Positions 37,123 to 46,368 of a stretch of 64,000 bases of DNA are shown one piece after another (positions within the stretch are counted from its first letter, which is position 1; every line of letters begins with the position of its first letter). A program made the position numbers and the translations under genes. The notes under the pieces were generated by a model that was not told the DNA's origin, did not search any database, and was given only the letters and a program-made list of their open reading frames with translations. Source of the DNA: Futiania mangrovi (GTDB taxonomy: Bacteria > Pseudomonadota > Alphaproteobacteria > Futianiales > Futianiaceae); the NCBI RefSeq assembly GCF_024158125.1, contig NZ_JAMZFT010000002.1, positions 496,001 through 560,000 on the forward strand. The letters are read 5' to 3'.

Positions 37123-37836
37123 ATGGCAAACTACGAGCGTCGCATGTCGGCCGGCACGCATGCCGAAGCCGGCGTGATCGACCAGGGCCTGCGCAGCTAC
37201 ATGCTGCGGGTCTATAACTACATGGGTGTCGGCCTGGCGCTGACGGGCGCGGTTGCGCTGCTGTTCGCGGCCACTCCGGCGCTCTATGGCGCGGTCATGG
37301 GCACGCCGCTGATGTGGGTCGCCATGCTGGCGCCGCTTGGGCTCGTGTTCTTCCTGAGCTTCCGTATCCACAAGATGAGCTTCGCCGCTGCCCAGACGAC
37401 ATTCTGGGTCTATGCGGCGGTGAACGGGGTTGCGTTCTCGACGATCTTTCTGGCCTTCTCCGGCGAGAGCATCGCGCGCACCTTCTTCATCACGGCGGCC
37501 ATGTTCGGCGCGATGAGCCTGTGGGGCTACACGACGAAGCGCGACCTGACGGGCATGGGCTCCTTCCTGTTCATGGGGCTGATCGGCCTGATCATCGCGA
37601 TGGTCGTTAACATCTTCCTCGCGTCGAGCGCGCTGCAGTTCGCGATCTCTGTCATCGGTGTGCTGATCTTCACTGGCCTGACCGCCTACGACACTCAGGC
37701 GATCAAGGAAATGTACGCCGAAAGCGACGGCAGCGAGACGGCAGGCAAGAAGGCGATCATGGGCGCGCTGCGGCTCTATCTCGACTTCATCAACCTGTTC
37801 ATGATGCTCCTGCATTTCTTCGGCAACCGGGAATAG
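37123..37836 (+). CDS. Bax inhibitor-1 / YccA family membrane protein
   Basis: A 237-aa protein with seven predicted membrane helices, starting after a basic 40-residue N-terminus (MANYERRMSAG). The family signature lies in the C-terminal helices: GVLIFTGLTAYDTQAIKEMY near residue 185-205, with the paired Asp residues of the pH-sensing calcium leak in BI-1 proteins. Bacterial members are linked to calcium or proton leak and to interaction with the FtsH protease (YccA). I chose the ATG at 37123, with GGAG 7-10 nt upstream, over the one at 37075, which lies inside the structured leader. A strong terminator follows. Confidence 0.92.
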   Translation: MANYERRMSAGTHAEAGVIDQGLRSYMLRVYNYMGVGLALTGAVALLFAATPALYGAVMGTPLMWVAMLAPLGLVFFLSFRIHKMSFAAAQTTFWVYAAVNGVAFSTIFLAFSGESIARTFFITAAMFGAMSLWGYTTKRDLTGMGSFLFMGLIGLIIAMVVNIFLASSALQFAISVIGVLIFTGLTAYDTQAIKEMYAESDGSETAGKKAIMGALRLYLDFINLFMMLLHFFGNRE

Positions 37837-37882
37837 GGCACGCGCCCTCATCTGCCTGAAGTATCTGCTCTGCGAAACGAAG

Positions 37883-37909
37883 AAGGCCCCGCGTTCGGCG
37901 GGGCCTTTT
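37883..37909 (+). terminator. Rho-independent terminator
   Basis: AAGGCCCCGC and GCGGGGCCTT form a perfect 10-bp stem with loop GTTCG, followed by a short T run (TTTT including the stem end). It ends the Bax inhibitor gene and, with AA on the other side, may also serve the DUF2794 gene on the minus strand. Confidence 0.85.
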
Positions 37910-37929
37910 CATATGCGGCGACATTTGCG

Positions 37930-38316
37930 TCAGTCCGCGCCGTCGAGAACCTTCAGCGCCTTGCGTTCGAGCACCTTGAGGACACCGGCAAGCTCGCGCC
38001 CCCGTTTCAGCATGTGCCCGGTGCCGGTCATCACCGCGAATGCCCCCTGCCTGCGGGCGAAGCGCGGCTCCTTCACGATGCGGTAGAGCGGCGTTTCGCT
38101 GGTCCGGCGGAACACCGAGAAGACCGCCCTGTCCGAGAGGCAGTCGATCGCGTAGTCGCGCCATTCCCCGGCGGCGACCATCTGCCCGTAGATGCGCAAG
38201 ATCTGCGCAAGCTCCCTGCGGTCGAAGGACGTGATGGGCGGGGGCGCCTGCCGCGCAGCTGCCGGCGCAGCTGCCGCGGCCCGCGCGAGGAAAGGTATGG
38301 GCGTTGACTCCTCCAT
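37930..38316 (-). CDS. DUF2794 family protein
   Basis: A 128-aa protein of a family restricted to alphaproteobacteria. The family core is clear: FDRRELAQILRIYGQMVAAG, DYAIDCLSDRAVFSVFRRTSE, PLYRIVKEPRFARRQGAF, and GHMLKRGRELAGVLKVLE. Residues 1-40 are an Ala/Pro-rich low-complexity stretch. The start ATG at 38316 has no good ribosome site, but no conserved sequence lies further upstream. Function unknown; the protein appears soluble. Confidence 0.9.
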   Translation of the reverse strand: MEESTPIPFLARAAAAAPAAARQAPPPITSFDRRELAQILRIYGQMVAAGEWRDYAIDCLSDRAVFSVFRRTSETPLYRIVKEPRFARRQGAFAVMTGTGHMLKRGRELAGVLKVLERKALKVLDGAD

Positions 38317-38719
38317 TGGGACGGAAGCATGAAAGCCCGCGCCTTCGATTGCAAGAGGCCTGCGTCCGCGACGCCAGCACGACGGCGCGCAGAACGCGAC
38401 GCAGATGCCCCGATTTTGCCGCAAACGTGCCAGCGCGCAGCCATATGCGGCCGCCACTCTCTGCTGGCAGTTGGCGATGCCGACATGTGGCCCGGTTCCG
38501 GACAAACCCGCCTGCCATCCTTTGCCCCCCAACCCCGCTGGCAGGCGGCCCCGGAACCGGGCACCTTCTTCCCTTCCCGTGCATGTCGGCCCGATACCCG
38601 GGCTTTCCCTTGATTTTGGCATCGCGTCCGGCGCACCTTCGGCGGGAACGCAGGCGCCTGCGCACTGCCATGGGATGATTCGAACCGACCGGACGCTGAC
38701 TGCCTTGACCGACCGCGCC
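38317..38719. other. 403-bp gene-free gap between divergent genes
   Basis: This spacer lies between the starts of DUF2794 (leftward) and an ABC ATPase (rightward). I find no RNA gene or convincing coding region; a 94-codon frame from ATG 38329 has no recognisable protein features. The centre holds a large inverted repeat (38490-38562). A TTGATTTTGGCATCG stretch near 38610 is locally AT-rich and may contain a promoter. Confidence 0.6.
38490..38562. repeat. Two-tier inverted repeat (long hairpin)
   Basis: Outer arms GCCCGGTTCCGG (38490-38501) and CCGGAACCGGGC (38551-38562) are perfect over 12 bp. Inner arms CCGCCTGCCA (38508-38517) and TGGCAGGCGG (38539-38548) are perfect over 10 bp. They are separated by internal loops of 6 and 2 nt, and the apical loop has 21 nt. 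With 22 paired positions it is the largest hairpin I saw in the window, and it lies upstream of both flanking genes, so it is not an ordinary terminator. Confidence 0.85.
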
Positions 38720-39487
38720 ATGATCCGCGTCTCCGGCCTCATCAAGCGCTTCGGCGCCCGGACGGCGGTCGATGATGTGTCCTTCGCGCTGGAGCGCGGG
38801 GACGTCATGGGGTTTCTCGGCCCGAACGGGGCGGGCAAGACCACGACAATGCGGATGATCGCAGGCTTCCTCGCCCCGGACGCCGGTCGGGTGGAAGTGG
38901 CCGGGATCGATGTTGTCCGTGCGCCGCGGCAGGCCCAGGCGCTGCTCGGCTACCTGCCGGAAGGTGCCCCGGCCTATGGAGAGATGACGCCGGCGGCACT
39001 CCTGTCCTTCCAGGCGCGCGCGCGGGGGGTGTCCGGTGCCGCGGCCGGTTTCGCCATCGCCCGGGCGATGGCCCGTACGGCGCTGGAAGAGGTGGCGGAA
39101 CAGCGTATCGACACCCTGTCCAAGGGGTTCCGGAGGCGGGTGGCGCTCGCCGGTGCGATCCTGCACGATCCGCCTGTCCTGGTGCTCGACGAGCCGACCG
39201 ACGGTCTCGACCCCAACCAGAAGCGGGAGGTGCGCGCGCTGATCGGCGCCCTGCAGGCGGAAACGGCGATCCTGATCTCCACCCATGCGCTGGAAGAGGT
39301 CGAGGCGGTGTGCAACCGGGTCGCGGTGATCGCGGGCGGGCAGCTGGTCGCAGATACCACGCCCGCCATGCTGGCGGCGGCGGGGGCCGGGCCCGGGGCG
39401 CGCGACGCCAGAACGCGCACGCGGCTCGAGGCAGTGTTCGCGCGCCTGACCGGACACGGGAGCGCGCCCATGCGGGATCTGCCATGA
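38720..39487 (+). CDS. ABC transporter ATPase (GldA/multidrug type)
   Basis: A 255-aa ATPase that pairs with the fused permease downstream. Walker A GPNGAGKTTT, Q-loop region LLGYLPEGAPAYGEMT, signature LSKGFRRRVALAGA (a degenerate LSGGQ), Walker B VLVLDEPTDGLDP and switch His in ISTHALEE are visible. The set ATPase, ABC-2 permease, GldG-like domain and DUF4340 is the gliding-type ABC module, common well beyond gliding bacteria. The start at ATG 38720 (MIRVSGLIKRFG) is chosen on homology; ATG 38675 is an alternative. Stop overlaps the next start. Confidence 0.9.
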   Translation: MIRVSGLIKRFGARTAVDDVSFALERGDVMGFLGPNGAGKTTTMRMIAGFLAPDAGRVEVAGIDVVRAPRQAQALLGYLPEGAPAYGEMTPAALLSFQARARGVSGAAAGFAIARAMARTALEEVAEQRIDTLSKGFRRRVALAGAILHDPPVLVLDEPTDGLDPNQKREVRALIGALQAETAILISTHALEEVEAVCNRVAVIAGGQLVADTTPAMLAAAGAGPGARDARTRTRLEAVFARLTGHGSAPMRDLP

Positions 39488-42120
39488 CGCGGCGCGGGCC
39501 TGCCGTCGCCTCCCTCGGGGGTTCGGCCTGGCGGTCCGGCTTCGCGGCCGTGTTCCTGCGCGAGGCAGCGGCCATCTTCGGCGCGCCGCTGGCCGTCCTG
39601 TTCGCTGTGGTCTTCGTCTTCTTCGCGGCGGCCTTGAGCTTTCACGCGACCGGGCTGCTCGATCGGGGCGAGGCCACGCTCGACCCCTTCTTCGCGACGC
39701 ACCCCTACCTGCACATGGTGCTGATGCCAGCGCTGGCGATGCGTGCGTGGGCGGAGGAGCGGCGCAGCGGCAGCGCCGAGTTGCTGTTGACCCTGCCGCT
39801 CCCCCTCTGGGCGGCCGTTGGCGCGAAGTTCCTGGCGACCTGGGTGTTCGCAGCCACGATGCTCGCGGCAACGACGCCCGTTTGGGCGACCGTGGCCTGG
39901 CTCGGCAATCCGGATCATGGGGTTGTGCTCGCCGGCTATCTCGCGAGCCTCCTGATGGCCGGCGCATACCTCGCGATCGGGCATCTGGCCTCGGCGCTGA
40001 CGGCGAGCCAGGTCGTGGCCTTCGTTGCGGCCGTGGCGGCAGGAGCGCTTCTGACGGCGGCGGGATTGCCGCTGGTGCTGGAGCCCGCCGCAGCGGTTCT
40101 GCCGGGACGTGCGCTTGCAGCGCTTGCGGACCTGTCCATCCTCGGCCATTTCACGGCGATCCTGCGGGGGGTGCTCGAGGCGCGCGACGCGGTATACTTC
40201 CTGACCGTGATCGGCGGGGGGCTGGCCGCGACAGCCATCGTGGTCGCGGGCTGGCGGACCGGCGGTGCGCCCTTCGCCCGCGTCCGGACCGCTGCGGCGC
40301 TCATTCTGGTCGCGGTCACGGTCATCGCCCTCAACGTCGCTGCGTCGGGGTTTCTGCGGCACGCGCGCATCGACCTGACCGCGGAAGGAGCATGGACGCT
40401 GGGGGCGCCCGCGCGCACGATCCTTTCGCGCCTGCAGGAGCCGGTGAGCCTGCGCTTCTACCGCACGCCGGAGACGTTGCGCGAGGCGCCCGAACTTGCA
40501 GGCTTTGCCCGGCGGGTGGAGGACCTGCTGAGGGAAATCGCGCATGCCGCCGACGGGAAGGTCGTGCTGGACATCTTGGATCCCGCGCCCTTCTCCGAAA
40601 TGGAGGACCGGGCGGTGGCCGACGGGATGCGCGCGGTCGGGGCGGGCGACGGCCGCCGCGTCTATTTCGGTCTCGCCGGGGCGAACACGGTGGATGGGCG
40701 TGCGGCGATACCCTTCTTCCTGACCGAGCGGGCAAAACTCCTCGAATACGACTTGCTGCAGATGATCGATGGCCTGGACCGTGTGGTGAAACCCCGGGTC
40801 GGCGTGCTGTCGAGCCTGCCTCTCGCCACGGGACCCGGCGGTCCCGGGGCCGCGCTGCGGGGCGAAGCGCAGCCGTTTCCCATCTGGAGCGAGTTGGCGA
40901 GTTATTTCGATCTCGAAATACTGAATTCGGAATTGGAGATTGTGCCGCCGTCCATCGGCGTCCTGCTGATCCTCCATCCGCCCGTGCTCTCCGAGGGGCC
41001 GGGCGGGGCGGTCGCGCGCTTTCTCGCCGACGGCGGCAAGGCGGTCATCCTGCTCGACCCCTTCTCCGAACTGGTCGCGGCACCCGACGCGCTCGGCCGG
41101 CGGCTGCCGGGCGTCGCGGCAGCCAGCCATCTGCCGGACGTGCTTGCCTCCTGGGGCGTTGCCATGGACCGGTCCCGTGTCGTTGCCGATCCTGGGCGCG
41201 CGGCACGGGTCGCCGGTCTCGGGCCTGGCGGGGAGGGCGGGTTCTACCCGGTATGGCTGACGCTGGGCACGGAAGACATGGCTTCCTCGGACCCGGTGGC
41301 GAGCCAGTTGGCCCGGATCGTGCTGGCAAGTGCGGGGGCCATCGACGTCTCCGGGCTTGTCCCCGGCCTCATTCCCGAACCGGTGCTGGTGTCCAGCCCG
41401 GCGGCGGTGACCATACCGATCTCGGCCCTGCGCGAGCCGCAGGCTGCGCTGGCCGCGGTGCGTGCGGCGGATAACCGGGGCCAGCGCATGCTCGCCGTGC
41501 GCCTGTCGGGCCGCTTCCCGCTACCGGACGGCGAGGCCGCCGGGAGCGACCCCAGACCCGGCAGCGTGCTGTTGATCGGCGACATCGATCTCGCCGATGC
41601 CCGGCTCTGGCGCCAGCCGAGCGCCCGCTTCGGGGCGCGGGCCAGCGTGCCCTCCTCCGACAACGCTGCGTTTCTCGTCAATGCGGTCGATCACATGCTG
41701 GGCTCGACGGACCTGCTGGCGCTGCGTGGCCGCACCGTGACCGACCGGCGCTTTACCAGGATCGAAGAGATGCGCCGGGCCGCAGCCCGGGAAATGCAGG
41801 CCGAGGAGAGCGCGCTCGCCCAGCGCCTGAAGGATGCCGAGGCCCGCCTGGCAGAGACCGAGGCGGACGGTCCACTGGCGCTCGCGGGGAGTCGCCGGCA
41901 GACGGAAATCGAGGCCCTGCGGGCGGACGTTGCCGCCTCCCGCGCAGCGTTGCGGGCGGTACGTCATCGATACGATGCGGCGATCGCCACACTGAAACTG
42001 CGGCTCATGCTGCTCAACATGGTCGCAGCCCCGCTGCTGGCTGCGCTTGTCCTGCTGGCGGGCGCTGCCATCGGACGCGCGCTGGCCCGGGCATGGCGTG
42101 CGGGGAGGATCGCCGGATGA
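39484..42120 (+). CDS. Fused ABC-2 permease and GldG-like protein
   Basis: An 878-aa fusion. Residues about 15-265 are an ABC-2/GldF-type permease with six helices, starting with FAAVFLREAAAIFGAPLAVL. A further membrane helix lies near 278-298. The region about 310-690 is the extracytoplasmic GldG/IFT52-like domain, with ILSRLQEPVSLRFYRTPE, DILDPAPFSEMEDRAV and LFLIGDIDLAD-type strands. A coiled coil follows (about 755-825) and a last helix near 838-862. In Flavobacterium, GldF and GldG are separate genes; fusion is an economical variant. Translational overlaps (ATGA) on both sides bind it to its ATPase and the DUF4340 protein. Transported substrate unknown; polysaccharide or envelope component is a guess. 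Confidence 0.87.
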   Translation: MTRRGPAVASLGGSAWRSGFAAVFLREAAAIFGAPLAVLFAVVFVFFAAALSFHATGLLDRGEATLDPFFATHPYLHMVLMPALAMRAWAEERRSGSAELLLTLPLPLWAAVGAKFLATWVFAATMLAATTPVWATVAWLGNPDHGVVLAGYLASLLMAGAYLAIGHLASALTASQVVAFVAAVAAGALLTAAGLPLVLEPAAAVLPGRALAALADLSILGHFTAILRGVLEARDAVYFLTVIGGGLAATAIVVAGWRTGGAPFARVRTAAALILVAVTVIALNVAASGFLRHARIDLTAEGAWTLGAPARTILSRLQEPVSLRFYRTPETLREAPELAGFARRVEDLLREIAHAADGKVVLDILDPAPFSEMEDRAVADGMRAVGAGDGRRVYFGLAGANTVDGRAAIPFFLTERAKLLEYDLLQMIDGLDRVVKPRVGVLSSLPLATGPGGPGAALRGEAQPFPIWSELASYFDLEILNSELEIVPPSIGVLLILHPPVLSEGPGGAVARFLADGGKAVILLDPFSELVAAPDALGRRLPGVAAASHLPDVLASWGVAMDRSRVVADPGRAARVAGLGPGGEGGFYPVWLTLGTEDMASSDPVASQLARIVLASAGAIDVSGLVPGLIPEPVLVSSPAAVTIPISALREPQAALAAVRAADNRGQRMLAVRLSGRFPLPDGEAAGSDPRPGSVLLIGDIDLADARLWRQPSARFGARASVPSSDNAAFLVNAVDHMLGSTDLLALRGRTVTDRRFTRIEEMRRAAAREMQAEESALAQRLKDAEARLAETEADGPLALAGSRRQTEIEALRADVAASRAALRAVRHRYDAAIATLKLRLMLLNMVAAPLLAALVLLAGAAIGRALARAWRAGRIAG

Positions 42121-42686
42121 GGATGCGCGACCTGTTGCTGCTTTCGGCGATTGCCGGTGCCGCATGCCTTCTTGCGCTGGCGGCGCCCTCTCCGGTCAGG
42201 CCGGCCCTACCGGTGGAAGAGATCGAGCCGATGCTCGCCTTTCCGGGGTTCGGGGCGGCACTGGACACGGTTGCGCGGATCCGGATTGCAGGGCCGGAGG
42301 GAGCGGCGGTCCTGGTCCGCGGGAGCACGCGCTGGGAGGTCGCGTCCGGAGAGGACGGCGCCGCCGCCGATGGGGCGCGCGTGGCAGCCCTGCTCGGGGG
42401 CCTGGCGCAGCTTCGGCTGGTGGAGGAGAAGACCCGGCTTCCGGAGCGGTATGGCCTGATCGCCGTCGATGACCCGGAGGATAGCGGCAGGGGGACGCGG
42501 GTAACCGTCTATGACATCGACGACCGCGTCCGGGCCGACCTGATCCTCGGCAAGGTGCGGATCCCGCCTGCACCCGGCCTGCCCGGGGAGCGGTTCGTGC
42601 GCCGTCCGGGCGCCGCGCAGGCCTGGCTGGCACGCGGTGCACCGGATGCGCTGGCATTGCCGGACGCCTGGCGCGCCGCCCAGTAG
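42117..42686 (+). CDS. DUF4340 family protein
   Basis: A 189-aa exported or membrane-anchored protein. Residues about 5-23 form a signal or anchor segment (LLLLSAIAGAACLLALAAP). The rest follows the DUF4340 pattern: RIAGPEGAAVLVRGSTRWEVA, a helix with VAALLGGLAQLRLVEEKT, and VYDIDDRVRADLILGK. DUF4340 proteins accompany GldFG-type ABC modules and are usually about 300-480 aa, so this is a short, single-repeat version. Start overlaps the previous stop. The TAG stop lies in a GTAGGGCC element. Confidence 0.8.
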   Translation: MRMRDLLLLSAIAGAACLLALAAPSPVRPALPVEEIEPMLAFPGFGAALDTVARIRIAGPEGAAVLVRGSTRWEVASGEDGAAADGARVAALLGGLAQLRLVEEKTRLPERYGLIAVDDPEDSGRGTRVTVYDIDDRVRADLILGKVRIPPAPGLPGERFVRRPGAAQAWLARGAPDALALPDAWRAAQ

Positions 42687-42721
42687 GGCCAGGCTTCCGC
42701 CTGCCCGTGCAGCCCCGCCCA

Positions 42722-42752
42722 AAAAGGAAACGGGGCGCCGTCTGGCGCCCCG
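42722..42752 (-). terminator. Terminator of acnA
   Basis: On the minus strand, CGGGGCGCC and GGCGCCCCG (9-bp stem, loop AGAC) lead into TTTCCTTTTT. This is a good intrinsic terminator 46 bp after the acnA stop. Confidence 0.75.
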
Positions 42753-42798
42753 CTCCGAAGCCGGCCGGCCCATGGTAGGGCCGGTAAGGTCCGCCCGG

Positions 42799-45477
42799 TC
42801 AGGCAGCCTTGTTCAGCCCGTTCAGCACATAATGCAGGATGCCGCCGGCGCGGTAGTACCCGATCTCGTCCGCGGTATCGATGCGGCAGGTCACCGGCAC
42901 CTCGCGGGTCGCACCGCCCTCGTAGGTGATGCGCAGCGTCAGGTCCTGGCGGGGCTTGAGGTCCTCCGAGAGCCCGAGGACGTCGACGGTTTCCGCACCC
43001 GTGAGGCCGAGAGACTTGCGGTCCGTCCCCTCCTTGAACTGCAGCGGCAGCACGCCCATGCCGACGAGGTTGGAGCGGTGGATACGCTCGAACGATTCCG
43101 CGATGACGGCCTTCACACCGAGCAGCTTGGTGCCCTTCGCCGCCCAGTCGCGGGACGAGCCCGTGCCGTACTCCTTGCCGGCGATGACCACCAGCGGCGC
43201 GCCCGTCTCGGCATATCTCATGGCGGCGTCGTAGATCGCCATGGTCTCGCCGCTCGGGTAGTGCCGGGTCACACCGCCCTCGATGCCGGGCGTCATCTCG
43301 TTCTTGATGCGGATGTTGGCGAAGGTGCCCCGCATCATGACCTCGTGATTGCCCCGGCGCGAGCCGTAGGAGTTGAAGTCCTTCACCTCGACCCCGTGCT
43401 CGCGCAGGTAGCGGCCCGCCGGGCTGTCGGCCTTGATCGAGCCGGCCGGGCTGATGTGGTCGGTGGTGATGGAGTCGCCGAAGAGCCCGAGGATGCGCGC
43501 GCCCTCGACCGGCTTGATGCCCTGTGCGCTCATGTCGACGAAGTAGGGCGGGTTCTGGACATAGGTCGAGGCGCCGTCCCAGGTGTAGGTGAGCCCGGTC
43601 GCCGTCTCGATCTTCTGCCAGTGCTCGTCGCCGTCGAACACCGCGCCATACTCCTTCTCGAACACGTCGGGCGTGATCGTGGCGCGGATCGTCTCGGCGA
43701 TCTCGGCGGAGGAGGGCCAGATGTCCTTGAGGTAGACCGGCTTGCCGTCCGCGTCCTCGCCCAGCGGCTCCGCCGTCAGGTTGACCGACATGCTGCCCGC
43801 GATGGCGTAGGCCACGACCAGCGGCGGCGAGGCGAGGTAGTTCGCCTTGACGTGCGGGTTGACGCGGCCCTCGAAGTTGCGGTTGCCGGAGAGGACCGAG
43901 CACGCCACCAGATCGCCCTTGGTGATCGCGTCGGCGATCGGGTCCGCGAGCGGGCCGGAGTTGCCAATGCAGGTCGTGCAGCCGTAGCCGACGAGGTTGA
44001 AGCCCAGCCGGTCGAGATCGCCCTGCAGGCCTGCCTTCTGGAGATAGTCGCTGACCACCTTGGAACCCGGCGCGAGCGAAGTCTTGACCCACGGCTTCAC
44101 CTTGAGGCCCCGGGCGACGGCGTTGCGGGCGAGCAGGCCCGCGCCGACCATCACGCTGGGGTTGGAGGTGTTCGTGCAGCTCGTGATCGCCGCGATCACC
44201 ACGTCGCCGTGCGAGAGCGAGTAGTTCGCGCCCTCGACGGCCACCTCGGCGGCAGTGTCCTTCTTGAACTCGGTCTTCAGCGCCTCGGCGAACATCGGCG
44301 CTGCGTCCTTCAGCGGCACGCGGTCCTGCGGACGCTTCGGGCCGGCCATGGAGGCCTCGACCGTGCTCATGTCCAGCTCCAGCGTGTCGGTGAACACCGG
44401 CTCGACCGTCTCGTCGCGCCACATGCCCTGCGCCTTGGCATAGGCCTCGACCAGGGCGATGCGGTCCTCCTCGCGGCCCGTGGCGCGGAGGTAGCGCAGA
44501 GTCTCGCCGTCCACGGGGAAGAAGCCGCAGGTCGCACCGTATTCCGGCGCCATGTTGGCGATGGTCGCGCGGTCTTCCAGCGGCAGGTCGGCGAGGCCGG
44601 GGCCGAAGAACTCGACGAACTTGCCGACGACACCCTTCTTGCGGAGCATCTGCGTGACGGTCAGCACGAGGTCGGTCGCGGTCACGCCTTCCTTCAGCTT
44701 GCCGGTGAGGCGGAAGCCCACGACCTCCGGGATCAACATGGAGATCGGCTGGCCGAGCATGGCGGCCTCAGCCTCGATCCCGCCGACACCCCAGCCAAGC
44801 ACGGCCAGGCCGTTGACCATGGTGGTGTGGCTGTCGGTGCCGACGAGCGTGTCGGGATAGGCGATCTCGGCGCCGTCGGGCGCGGTCGAGGTCCAGACGG
44901 TCTGGGCCAGGTTCTCGAGGTTCACCTGGTGGCAGATGCCGGTGCCGGGCGGCACGACGCGGAAATTGTCGAACGCCTGCTGGCCCCAGCGCAGGAACTG
45001 GTAACGCTCGCCGTTGCGCTCGTACTCGAGGTCGACGTTGGTCGCGAAGGCCTTCGGCGTGCCGAAGGCGTCGACCATGACCGAGTGGTCGATGACGAGG
45101 TCGACGGGCACCTGCGGGTTGATCCGCTTGGGATCGCCCTTGGCGCGGGCGGTCGCGTCGCGCATGGCGGCAAGGTCGACGACGGCGGGCACGCCGGTGA
45201 AGTCCTGCATCAGAACGCGCGCCGGGCGATAGGCGATCTCCCGGTCGGAGCGGCGATCCTTCAGCCAGTCGGCGACAGCCTTCGCGTCGTCGGTCGTGAC
45301 CGTGCCCCCGTCCTCGAACCGGAGCATGTTCTCCAGCAGGACCTTCAGCGAGTAGGGCAGGCGCGCCAGGTCGCCGAACTTCTCGGCCGCGGCGGGCAGG
45401 CTGTAATAGGCATAGGTCTTTCCGTTCACGTCGAGCGTGCGGCGCGTCTTCAGCGTATCGATGCCGGGGGTGGTCAC
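42799..45477 (-). CDS. acnA: Aconitate hydratase A
   Basis: TCA-cycle enzyme that isomerises citrate to isocitrate with a [4Fe-4S] cluster. The 892-aa protein has normal AcnA length. Cluster cysteines are seen in [14 protein letters not shown] and in [14 protein letters not shown], with [16 protein letters not shown] and the C-terminal swivel domain containing [15 protein letters not shown] and [13 protein letters not shown]. The ATG at 45477 ([15 protein letters not shown]) is the usual start. It is divergent from ccmA, a gene order shared by many alphaproteobacteria. An intrinsic terminator follows. Confidence 0.97.
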   Translation of the reverse strand: MTTPGIDTLKTRRTLDVNGKTYAYYSLPAAAEKFGDLARLPYSLKVLLENMLRFEDGGTVTTDDAKAVADWLKDRRSDREIAYRPARVLMQDFTGVPAVVDLAAMRDATARAKGDPKRINPQVPVDLVIDHSVMVDAFGTPKAFATNVDLEYERNGERYQFLRWGQQAFDNFRVVPPGTGICHQVNLENLAQTVWTSTAPDGAEIAYPDTLVGTDSHTTMVNGLAVLGWGVGGIEAEAAMLGQPISMLIPEVVGFRLTGKLKEGVTATDLVLTVTQMLRKKGVVGKFVEFFGPGLADLPLEDRATIANMAPEYGATCGFFPVDGETLRYLRATGREEDRIALVEAYAKAQGMWRDETVEPVFTDTLELDMSTVEASMAGPKRPQDRVPLKDAAPMFAEALKTEFKKDTAAEVAVEGANYSLSHGDVVIAAITSCTNTSNPSVMVGAGLLARNAVARGLKVKPWVKTSLAPGSKVVSDYLQKAGLQGDLDRLGFNLVGYGCTTCIGNSGPLADPIADAITKGDLVACSVLSGNRNFEGRVNPHVKANYLASPPLVVAYAIAGSMSVNLTAEPLGEDADGKPVYLKDIWPSSAEIAETIRATITPDVFEKEYGAVFDGDEHWQKIETATGLTYTWDGASTYVQNPPYFVDMSAQGIKPVEGARILGLFGDSITTDHISPAGSIKADSPAGRYLREHGVEVKDFNSYGSRRGNHEVMMRGTFANIRIKNEMTPGIEGGVTRHYPSGETMAIYDAAMRYAETGAPLVVIAGKEYGTGSSRDWAAKGTKLLGVKAVIAESFERIHRSNLVGMGVLPLQFKEGTDRKSLGLTGAETVDVLGLSEDLKPRQDLTLRITYEGGATREVPVTCRIDTADEIGYYRAGGILHYVLNGLNKAA

Positions 45478-45684
45478 GGTGGCTATCCCTCGCTTTCGTC
45501 CCTTGCGGTCCGTCCTGTCCAGCGGATGCGGCCCCGCGTTCCTTGAGATAGGCGGTTGTTTCGCGCGTCTCTATAGGGCGGAGAACGGGTGTCTGTCCAC
45601 TGGACGCAGCGACATGGCCGCGTCACACTCCGCGCCGTTCGAAGCAGCCGGCCCTGGCCGGCCCGCCCGAGGTGCCTTCTGCCG

Positions 45685-46368
45685 ATGCGATCCGCCGTGT
45701 TCTCCTTCCAGACGCCGCCCGCCGCGCTCGGCCTGCGGGGGCTTGCCTGCAGGCGCGGCGGACGGGGCGTCTTCGCCGGGCTGGACGCCGAGGTGGCGCC
45801 CGGCGGCGCGCTGGTGCTGCGCGGCCCCAACGGGTCCGGCAAGTCGACGCTGCTGCGTCTCGTGGCGGGGCTCCTGCCGGCAGCGGGCGGCACGATCTCA
45901 TGGGGCGGACAGGACATCACGCGCCATCTGGACGCCCGCGCCCGCATCGCGTCCTATGCGGGCCACCTCGACGCGGTGAAGCCCGTGCTGACGGTGGAGG
46001 AGACACTGGGCGACTGGGCGGCGCTCTTCGGCGTGCCGCGGGCGTTGCGGGCTGAACGGGTTGCCGCCGCGCTCGAAGCCTTCGCGCTCGACGGTCTGTC
46101 CGACATGGCCGTGCAGATCCTGTCCGCCGGGCAGCGGCGCAGGCTGGGGCTTGCCCGCCTGCTGCTGGCGCGCCGCCCGCTCTGGCTCATGGACGAGCCG
46201 AGCGTGGCGCTCGATGCCGCTTCGGTGGACCGGCTCGCGGCGGCCATGGCGGAACACCGGGCGGCGGGCGGGCTGATCCTCGCCGCAACCCACATCGACC
46301 TCGCGCTCGACGGGGCGGAGACACTGGACCTTGGCGCGTTCGCGCCCGCGCCGGAGGAGGCGTGGTGA
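45685..46368 (+). CDS. ccmA: Heme ABC exporter ATP-binding protein
   Basis: A 227-aa ATPase of the CcmABCD complex, which releases holo-CcmE during cytochrome c maturation. Walker A GPNGSGKSTLLR, signature LSAGQRRRLGLARLLL (the Ccm-type LSAGQ), Walker B LWLMDEPSVALD and the switch His in AATHIDLAL are present, along with SYAGHLDAVKPVLTVEE. The ATG at 45685 gives standard length; the frame is open further upstream to 45589. The stop overlaps the ccmB start (GTGA). Confidence 0.94.
   Translation: MRSAVFSFQTPPAALGLRGLACRRGGRGVFAGLDAEVAPGGALVLRGPNGSGKSTLLRLVAGLLPAAGGTISWGGQDITRHLDARARIASYAGHLDAVKPVLTVEETLGDWAALFGVPRALRAERVAAALEAFALDGLSDMAVQILSAGQRRRLGLARLLLARRPLWLMDEPSVALDAASVDRLAAAMAEHRAAGGLILAATHIDLALDGAETLDLGAFAPAPEEAW

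Noticed and set aside
38329-38613. 94-codon rightward frame in the gene-free gap
   Set aside because: Composition is Arg/Ala/Pro-rich without hydrophobic core or motif, no ribosome site precedes it, and it runs through the inverted repeat.
42637-45546. 969-codon open frame antisense to acnA
   Set aside because: A shadow frame of aconitase; composition is dominated by Arg, Val, His and Asp and no motif is recognisable.
45646-45664. Palindrome GCCGGCCCTGGCCGGC before ccmA
   Set aside because: The arms are short and simple CG/GC runs that arise easily at this GC content; no evidence of function.
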